A stretch of DNA of 64,000 bases from contig NC_056042.1 in assembly GCF_004379255.2 (NCBI RefSeq), forward strand, positions 14,989,901-15,053,900. Reading direction: 5' to 3'. Shown here piece after piece: positions 58,356-64,000 of the stretch. The notes under the pieces are model-generated. The model worked only from the letters and a program-made list of their open reading frames with translations, was not told the origin of the DNA and ran no database searches. The position numbers and the translations under genes were made by a program. Origin of the DNA: Salvia splendens. Its lineage: Eukaryota > Streptophyta > Magnoliopsida > Lamiales > Lamiaceae. Every line of letters starts with the position of its first letter. The first letter of the stretch is position 1.

Positions 58356-58641
58356 TAAATTTCTTATTCCTTATTCTCCTAAATCGAGCACTTAAAATTT
58401 ATAAAAGTCGGGATTACAATGAAGGTTCCATGATTACATGGCCTCTAATGGGAAATTAATTATGCTAATAAATTTTGATTAAATTTGACAAAAAGGGGGG
58501 CGAAATTCGGGGCGTCACAAATTTGGTCAAAATCTGATTTAAAGACGTTGATCGTTAAAATTTAACGGATTCAAAGTATAAGATTTGAGACCAAAATCGT
58601 AAAATGATCATATGTTCAGAACTAATTTTGGACTTTACTCT

Positions 58642-59404
58642 AAAAAAAATATGTTAATTTAGAATAGATAAGAAAAATGTGCGCGACTTCTCAGTGCTGC
58701 AACAACTTTTCATGAAACAGCCGAAAAAACAGGGGTAATTATATGTTTCATACAAAATGTTTTACTTTTGTTTCAATTTAGTACAAAAAGTATTAAGTTT
58801 ACATATTTATACAAAAAGTTTACTTAGTGTTACAAAATAATACATTCCGTTAAGTCCCTACTAACACTAATATTTCTAATTACATCATACATACAAAAAG
58901 TTTCATCAATATTTCAAATTTGTACAAAAAGTTTAAAATTAAAACTTTCCATTAATTATATCAAACACAGTTATTTTTATTACTCACAAAAATGAAAAAT
59001 CACATAGAAAAAAATCACCACTCTTCTAATTGCTACACTTGATTAAGAGTCACATGACAACTTTAGCTAATTTCATTCTTTTCATCAAATTGTGCAATTT
59101 TCTTCTATCATGTACATTCAAACATCTAGCATTTCCTCCCCTTCTCAAAAACATTGAGGGTAAATCATTAGGAATAGATATGCTAAATAGAAAAAAGTGA
59201 AGTGATGAATTGCTCTACTGTATAGTTTAGTTTCTCTAAGTTGTACGATGCAACTGTCTTCTGATAGCCCCCTTTCGGTTTTCTGTTTCTTCTTTTGTGA
59301 AATCCAAATCCCTAGGTTAGTATCATCTTTAACTCCATTTACTATGTGAATAATGTTTGGCCAGCTGCTTCCTTCTGATGCCAAAGTCATGTCTTGTGAT
59401 GCAG
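58642..59404. other. Region before the unassigned exons; possible extra exon and MITE-like DNA
   Basis: 58683-58734 can be read as LLSAATTFHETAEKTG followed by GTAATT, in phase with the next exon, but no clear acceptor precedes it. From about 58740 a TTTCATACAAAATGTTTTAC phrase begins a repetitive AT-rich stretch with recurrent ACAAAAAGTTT, probably a MITE whose other end I cannot place. Confidence 0.35.
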
Positions 59405-60057
59405 CTTATAAGGCCACAGTTGGAAGAGATTGTGAAACAAGTGAAGAGTAAGGTAAGTGCATCAAACGATTATCGGCTGTTGTGATTTACTTATTGATTG
59501 CTTGATTGTCTCTCAAAAGGCGATATCCACTTGAATGATACTCTCTCTACAGGAGCATTATGCAACAGAAACCCCTTTTGTTGCTTTTCTACTTTATCGT
59601 ATTGCTTTAGAAACTTGATGAATGTTCATTGGTTTTTTTTTCCAGGGTATGACTCCTGCTGCTGTACATGAAGGTCGGGTGCAAAAGTCAAAATTATATG
59701 ATAAGTATGTAGCCTTTCTTAATTAAAAATTTATCATCATTTTACCTTTATTTATTTACATTTTCTATTGGGTTAAGTGGTCCAACTTTTTGACATAATT
59801 TATAAGACAGGCAGCTTTGCAATTTTGTAAGTCTTGATTGAACTTATTTCCGCCTTCAAATGAAAAATGGACACAAATACCTCATATTGTTACATTAGGC
59901 AATATACACAGATGAGATCTGCCTCTAGTTTTACTCTACTTGCATGCAATATGTCGGTATTATAGCATGCCATCCTATTTCTTGTTTCAGTACAACAATG
60001 TGGCAATGTGCCAATGAACTAAGAAGCACATTAAAGGAACTCCTGGTCCACTACTAA
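59405..60057 (+). pseudogene. 3' exons of an unidentified host-like gene (truncated)
   Basis: Three putative exons, 59405-59452, 59646-59704 and 59991-60057, have good GT-AG borders and join in phase to LIRPQLEEIVKQVKSK, GMTPAAVHEGRVQKSKLYD and NTTMWQCANELRSTLKELLV, then a TAA. The peptide looks like a genuine C-terminus but I do not recognise the family. Upstream exons are not visible between here and the nested repeats, nor left of them down to the RING-H2 gene. It may be a fragment left by rearrangement, a Pack-type capture, or the 3' end of a gene with very distant exons. Confidence 0.5.
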
Positions 60058-60306
60058 ATTAAACCTAGGCGCATCTATACTTGCACCTTTTCCCTTCTGG
60101 CATGAAGTTGAGGCGTAACAGATTCAGCCTTCAACAAAGGCCGTTGTGCCTAGTCCTTCCGTATAGCTTATAGAGTGCCACCCCTTTTGCATTGTTTTAC
60201 TGGTTTAAATTTGTTAGTGTTTGAGCTCATCAAGATCGGATTGAGCTGGTGGAAGAATCAAGTCAGGAAATAGCCGTTGGGAACCGAAACAGAAACTAGC
60301 CGTTGG

Positions 60307-60324
60307 AAACGGTTATAACCGTTT
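60307..60324. promoter_or_regulatory. Perfect 18-bp palindrome with two MYB-type cores in the copia LTR
   Basis: AAACGGTTATAACCGTTT is its own reverse complement and contains AACGG/CCGTT, the core bound by plant R2R3 and 3R MYB proteins. It lies just before the tandem repeats, in what would be U3. The regulatory role is inferred. Confidence 0.45.
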
Positions 60325-60569
60325 CGCCAAAAGGTGTTCGCCAGAAGGTGTTCGCCAAAAGGTGTTCGCCAGAAGGTGTTCGGCAAAAGGTGTTCGGCAG
60401 AAGGTGTTCGCCAAAAGGTGTTCGCCAAAAGGTGTTCGGCAAAAGGTGTTCGCCAAAAGGTGTTCGCCAAAAGGTGTTCGGACAAAAGGAAGCTGTTCGG
60501 CAAAGGAAGCTGTTCGGCAAAGGAAGCTGTTCGGAAAAGGAAGCTGTTCGGCAAAGGAAACTGTTCGGC
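60323..60569. repeat. Two consecutive minisatellites in the copia LTR (14-bp x11, 17-bp x5)
   Basis: TTCGCCAAAAGGTG and its C/G and A/G variants repeat 11 times, then give way to about five TTCGGCAAAGGAAGCTG units that share the TTCGG(C)AAA core. All small ORFs here on both strands are products of the repetition. Confidence 0.95.
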
Positions 60570-60935
60570 GGTTTTTTCTTGATCGGTACTACTTAAGGAA
60601 GTTGCGATTCATTCCAGAAAAACAACAACAGAAATCAAAAGTGATAGAGAGAGAATTCAAGAGAGGAAGTGTTATCTTTCAGCTGTGCGTTTTTAGCTCT
60701 CGAAGCAAGAAGTTTTCGGGCGAGTTGAGGGTTTTCCATCTTGTAAATTCTTGAGAGTTTTGAGTGCTCTTGTGTTTGTAATCTCTCGAGTGATCAATAA
60801 AGAAACACACCAGATTCTGCCCGTGGATGTAGGCTTACGCCGAACCACGTAATTCGCTTGTGTTCTTCCTTGCATCTTGTCATTTCATTAATTTCCTTTT
60901 CGATCATCACAACCATAGGTTCGTTCTTCACAACG

Positions 60936-60953
60936 TGGCGCCGTCTGTGGGAA
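60936..60953 (+). other. Primer-binding site of the copia element
   Basis: TGGCGCCGTCTGTGGGAA directly after the LTR, a common plant retrotransposon junction sequence; not the initiator tRNA-Met type used by the other elements here. Confidence 0.65.
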
Positions 60954-61038
60954 CTTCACCCACTGAATTGATCGAGAAGGCACAAAGTTTTGGGAGTTCT
61001 TTCTTTGTCCTCAAGAAGGCGCTCAACCTGTTTGAATA

Positions 61039-64000
61039 ATGGCTGTAGCAAGGTTTGATGTTGAAAAGTTCACAGGCCGAAATGATTTTGGTCTATGGAG
61101 GCTGAAGATGAAAGCAATCTTGATGCAACAGGGTTTATGGGAAACCCTAAATGGTGGAGGCAGTAATGAGGGGGAGAAGCCCGAGCCTGATGAAAAGGAG
61201 AAGGCAAAGGCTCAAGACAGAGAGTACAAGGCATATAGTACCTTGATACTCAACCTCAATGACAGAGTCCTCAGAGAAGTTTCAAAGGAGGAGACAGCGG
61301 CTGGAGTTTGGTCCAAGTTGGAGTCATTATACATGGCCAAATCTTTGGCAAATCGGCTGCACCTGAAGCAGAAACTTCTCACTTTCAAGATTGCTGATGG
61401 AAAAGGTGTGTTGGAACAGCTCGAAGAATTTGGGAAGTGCATCGATGATCTTGAGAACATTGATGAAGAGATTAAAGATGAGGAGAAGGCTCTGATGTTG
61501 TTGAATTCCTTGCCACCAAGTTATGAGCATTTCAAGGATGCTATACTTCTTGGTAGAGAGTCCAAGATTGGATATGAAGAGGTGTACTCTGCTCTAAAGC
61601 TCAAGGAAATCCAGAAATCTAATCCAAAGTCCACTGAAATGGTGTCTGAGAGTCTGAGTGTTACTGATCACAAGAAGAATGTGAAAAGAAAGTCACAGAA
61701 GAAGCCATGGAAAAACAAGACAGCTGACTGGAAAGAGACCAGATCATGCCATCACTGCAAGAAACCAGGCCACATAAAGAAGAATTGTTGGGTTTGGAAG
61801 AAGAAGCAGGCCGAGGAAGAGAATGGCAAGAACAATGCTGATATTGCAGAAGAGTTGGTGGTCCCGGAGGCTCTGTGTGTGACTGAGGACATGGAAGAAC
61901 TTCCATGGATCATGGATTCTGGATGTAGCTTCCACATGTGTCCAACTAGAAGTCATTTTGAGGAAATCAAGAATGCAGCTGGATCAGTTTTGTTAGGAAA
62001 TGACCAGATATGCAGAATCAGAGGAGTTGGGTCCATCAGGCTTAGACTTCATGATGGCTCCATCAGGTTACTCACTGGTGTGAGGTTTATTCCAGAGATT
62101 AAGAGGAATTTGATCTCTATTGGAGTGTTGGATGCAGCAGGATATAATTGCATATTGTCTGATGGGATTATGAACATCGTCAAGAATGGTGATGTTGTTA
62201 TGATGGCTGAGAGAAAGAGAAGCCTATACTATCTAAAGGCAAGTGTGGTTACTGGATCTGTGAATCTGGTATTAGACTTAAGAATGTGGCATCTCAGACT
62301 CGGACACTTGGGAGAAAATGGAATCAAAGAATTGGCCAAGAAGGAGCTGATTAAGCTGGAAAATCCCAATGAGCAGTTGGGTTTGTGTGAGCAATGTGTG
62401 CTCGGAAAGAGTAAGAAACTGCCCTATGGGAGAGGAATTCACAGCTCAAGGTCACCACTAGACTATGCCCACAGTGACTTGTGGGGCCCAGCTACACCAG
62501 CTTCATTGGGTGGAGGTAGATACTTTCTATCCATTATTGATGATTTTTCTAGAAAATTATGGGTGTTTATCTTGAAGGAAAAGTCAGAGACATTCATGAA
62601 ATTCAAGGAGTGGTGTAGGGAAGTGGAGGTGGAGAAAGGGTGTTCTTTGAAGTGTTTAAGAACTGATAATGGGCTGGAGTTTCTGAGTGGGGAGTTTGAT
62701 TCTTTCTGCAAGCAGAAAGGTATGAAGAGGCATAGGACATCTCCATCTAATCCCCAACAGAATGGAGTCGCTGAGCGCATGAATAGAACCATCCTAGAGC
62801 GAGTTAGATGTATGCTCTTTGGCTCTGGAATGGCTAAGAGATTCTGGGGTGAGGCTGTGAGTATGGCAGCAGTTCTCATCAATAGAAGTCCTTCTTCAGC
62901 TATAGCTTTTGACACTCCTGATCAGAGATGGTATGGAAAGGCCATGGATTATTCGAATATGAAGATTTTTGGTTGCATGGCTTATGCACACGTCAGGCAA
63001 AGTAAGTTGGAGCCAAGGGCCTTGAGATGTGTGATGATTGGATACCAAAGGGGAGTGAAGGGCTACAGGCTGTGGTGCATAGAGCCAGGAAATCAGAAAG
63101 TTATTATCTCTAGAGATGTGCAATTTGAAGAAAGTAGGATGCCATTTCTGGAAAAGGCTCAAGAGAGCCAGAGGCCATCTCATTCTGAGAAAGAACCAGA
63201 GCCTGGGAGGATGGTGGAGATGGGTGTTCCAGAACCTGAGGAGGCTGAGGAATCAGTTCAGGTGGAGGTTTCTGGAGCAGATAGAACTGCTGAGCCTGAA
63301 CAGCAGATGGGAAATCATAGTGAACAAGAAGAAGCAGGTGCTGATGTGTTGAACCCTGAGCAGCAGGATTTGGGTGACTATGTTCTAGCCAGAGATAGGG
63401 TCAGAAGAATCCCTAAACCATCTACAAGATACAGTGAAGAAGAATACTTGCTATATGCACTATGTGTTGCAGAAAACATAGAGTATGCAGAGCCTTCAAG
63501 CTTCAAGGAAGCTATGAGTTCTAAGGAGAGCAAGCAGTGGATGGAGGCTATGATAGATGAAATACAGTCCCTGATCAAAAACAAGACATGGGTGCTTGTG
63601 AAGAGACCTTCCACACAAAAACCAGTGAGTTGTAAGTGGATATACAAGAAAAAATTGGAGGTTGGGAACAAGATTAGGTTCAAGGCTAGGCTTGTAGCTC
63701 GGGGGTTCACACAAGAGGAGGGAATAGACTATAATGAAGTATTTTCTCCAGTGGTAAAGCATGCCTCAATCAGAATTTTGCTAGCTATAGTTACTCAAAG
63801 AAGTTGGTTTTTGGACCAACTTGATGTGAAGACAGCCTTTCTTCATGGAGAGCTTGAGGAAACTATATACATGAATCAGCCAGAGGGATTTGTGATACAT
63901 GGGAGTGAAGATAAGGTTTGTCTACTAAAGAAAAGTCTATACGGTTTGAAGCAAGCAAGTAGACAATGGCATATCAAGTTTGATGAACATATGCAGAGTA
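61039..64000 (+). CDS. Copia gag-pol polyprotein, open to window end (987 codons, partial)
   Basis: I translated the frame codon by codon and found no stop. Gag opens MAVARFDVEKFTGRNDFGLW; the CCHC knuckle is C237-x2-C240-x4-H245-x4-C250. The protease active site is MDSGC with D293. The integrase zinc finger is H418, H423, C450, C453, and the DD35E core is D480 (HSDLWGP), D543 (RTDNG) and E579 (NGVAER). A Glu/Pro-rich linker follows, then RT with KARLVARGFTQEEGIDY and D929 in QLDVKTAFLHGELEE. The YVDD box and RNase H lie beyond the edge. It resembles Tork/Tnt1-type copia proteins. Likely autonomous. Confidence 0.92.
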   Translation, partial: MAVARFDVEKFTGRNDFGLWRLKMKAILMQQGLWETLNGGGSNEGEKPEPDEKEKAKAQDREYKAYSTLILNLNDRVLREVSKEETAAGVWSKLESLYMAKSLANRLHLKQKLLTFKIADGKGVLEQLEEFGKCIDDLENIDEEIKDEEKALMLLNSLPPSYEHFKDAILLGRESKIGYEEVYSALKLKEIQKSNPKSTEMVSESLSVTDHKKNVKRKSQKKPWKNKTADWKETRSCHHCKKPGHIKKNCWVWKKKQAEEENGKNNADIAEELVVPEALCVTEDMEELPWIMDSGCSFHMCPTRSHFEEIKNAAGSVLLGNDQICRIRGVGSIRLRLHDGSIRLLTGVRFIPEIKRNLISIGVLDAAGYNCILSDGIMNIVKNGDVVMMAERKRSLYYLKASVVTGSVNLVLDLRMWHLRLGHLGENGIKELAKKELIKLENPNEQLGLCEQCVLGKSKKLPYGRGIHSSRSPLDYAHSDLWGPATPASLGGGRYFLSIIDDFSRKLWVFILKEKSETFMKFKEWCREVEVEKGCSLKCLRTDNGLEFLSGEFDSFCKQKGMKRHRTSPSNPQQNGVAERMNRTILERVRCMLFGSGMAKRFWGEAVSMAAVLINRSPSSAIAFDTPDQRWYGKAMDYSNMKIFGCMAYAHVRQSKLEPRALRCVMIGYQRGVKGYRLWCIEPGNQKVIISRDVQFEESRMPFLEKAQESQRPSHSEKEPEPGRMVEMGVPEPEEAEESVQVEVSGADRTAEPEQQMGNHSEQEEAGADVLNPEQQDLGDYVLARDRVRRIPKPSTRYSEEEYLLYALCVAENIEYAEPSSFKEAMSSKESKQWMEAMIDEIQSLIKNKTWVLVKRPSTQKPVSCKWIYKKKLEVGNKIRFKARLVARGFTQEEGIDYNEVFSPVVKHASIRILLAIVTQRSWFLDQLDVKTAFLHGELEETIYMNQPEGFVIHGSEDKVCLLKKSLYGLKQASRQWHIKFDEHMQS

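Larger units (their letters stand above)
48306..58519 (+). mobile_element. Solo LTR (about 2.7 kb, gypsy-like) interrupted by three later elements
   Basis: Starts TGTCACGACCGC and ends GGGGCGTCACA, giving inverted TGTCAC-type termini with TG...CA ends, flanked by an exact AATTT duplication at 48301-48305 and 58520-58524. LTR sequence survives at 48306-50267, 55081-55462, 57229-57439 and 58356-58519. The GGGCTGAGTACAAGAGTACT phrase at about 48690 is the kind seen in plant Ty3-gypsy LTRs. No internal coding region or second LTR, so it is a recombinant solo LTR. A GC-rich part (49740-50240) yields only unsupported ORFs. Confidence 0.75.
44596..58641. mobile_element. Outer TIR element containing a nest of later insertions
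   Basis: Left end AGAGTACAATGCCAAAATTG and right end, read in reverse, AGAGTAAAGTCCAAAATTAG continue as a diverged inverted repeat of about 120-180 bp (shared CCGTTAAATTTTAA and GATCAACGTCTTTAA). Flanks TTAAAAAAT and AAAAAAAAT could be a 9-bp Mutator-type duplication but are low complexity. Removing the nested elements leaves about 2.7 kb with no transposase. The superfamily is inferred. Confidence 0.6.
60212..64000 (+). mobile_element. Copia retrotransposon with open reading frame (3' part outside window)
   Basis: LTR 60212-60932 starts TGTTAGTGTTTG and ends TCTTCACA. A primer-binding site follows (TGGCGCCGTCTGTGGGAA, 60936), then a polyprotein ORF from 61039 to the end of the window. The LTR carries promoter-proximal tandem repeats. 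The second LTR and RNase H are not in view. Confidence 0.85.

Noticed and set aside
60258..60596. Repeated FWRTPFGEHLL / CSPKGVRQKVF peptides on both strands, considered as a repeat protein
   Set aside because: They arise from the 14-bp and 17-bp minisatellites (unit length not divisible by 3, so all frames stay open). The region lies in an LTR.
61212..63762. Numerous minus-strand ORFs over the last 3 kb
   Set aside because: Shadows of the plus-strand copia polyprotein, which is open throughout and has all the expected motifs.

Overview
This is a plant nuclear window, most probably from a eudicot. It has spliced genes with GT-AG introns, a p115-type golgin close in order and length to Arabidopsis GOLGIN CANDIDATE 6, and an ATL-type RING-H2 gene with a GUB_WAK ectodomain. 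It also holds the usual plant repeats: Athila and copia retrotransposons, TRIMs, Stowaway and PIF/Harbinger MITEs, a tRNA-derived SINE and a MULE. I cannot name the species from sequence alone.

Layout. 1-17.7 kb is retrotransposon territory. A minus-strand Athila-like Ty3-gypsy remnant (LTR side at 1-2.2 kb, env-position ORF and integrase tail at 11.3-12.9 kb) is split by an 8.9 kb copia element (2185-11080). The copia LTRs are nearly identical but its coding region is ruined. It is flanked by a 219-bp direct duplication and a patchwork junction. A second, plus-strand Athila fragment (12.85-17.74 kb) is fused head to head to the first. It carries a broken pol and an intact 701-codon env-position ORF ending about 90 bp before the TATA box of the first host gene.

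17.8-29.1 kb holds two host genes: a 19-exon golgin/vesicle-tethering gene (18109-26300, 920 aa, one GC-AG intron and one intron with a 0.69 kb inverted-LTR palindrome) and a 6-exon, probably plastid-targeted NTF2/SnoaL-like gene (26729-29065, 269 aa). 29.8-33.6 kb holds decayed minus-strand copia pieces. 35.1-41.3 kb is a two-exon RING-H2 E3 ligase gene. Its 5 kb intron hosts a TRIM and a non-autonomous LTR element that contains a SINE and a possible captured gene fragment.

41.5-58.6 kb is a nested repeat block. It includes a PIF/Harbinger derivative with only the Myb-like ORF1, and a 14 kb TIR element containing an inverted TRIM multimer and a 2.7 kb solo LTR. That LTR is itself interrupted by an apparently complete MULE (875-codon transposase, palindrome-filled TIRs, truncated plant-mobile-domain ORF), a second Harbinger derivative, and a MITE that contains another solo LTR. 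Several levels are closed by exact target-site duplications. After the unassigned 3' exons of a host-like gene (59.4-60.1 kb), the window ends in a copia element whose reading frame is open for 987 codons to the window edge.

The host genes work independently (Golgi tethering, plastid-type small protein, ubiquitin ligase). The rest is a record of transposition, aberrant integration and decay. The most unusual signals are two elements bounded at both ends by the same LTR terminus in inverted orientation, the templated 219-bp copia junction, the repeated hairpins in the copia leader, and the palindrome-array TIRs of the MULE. All calls are by eye; no alignment or search was run.
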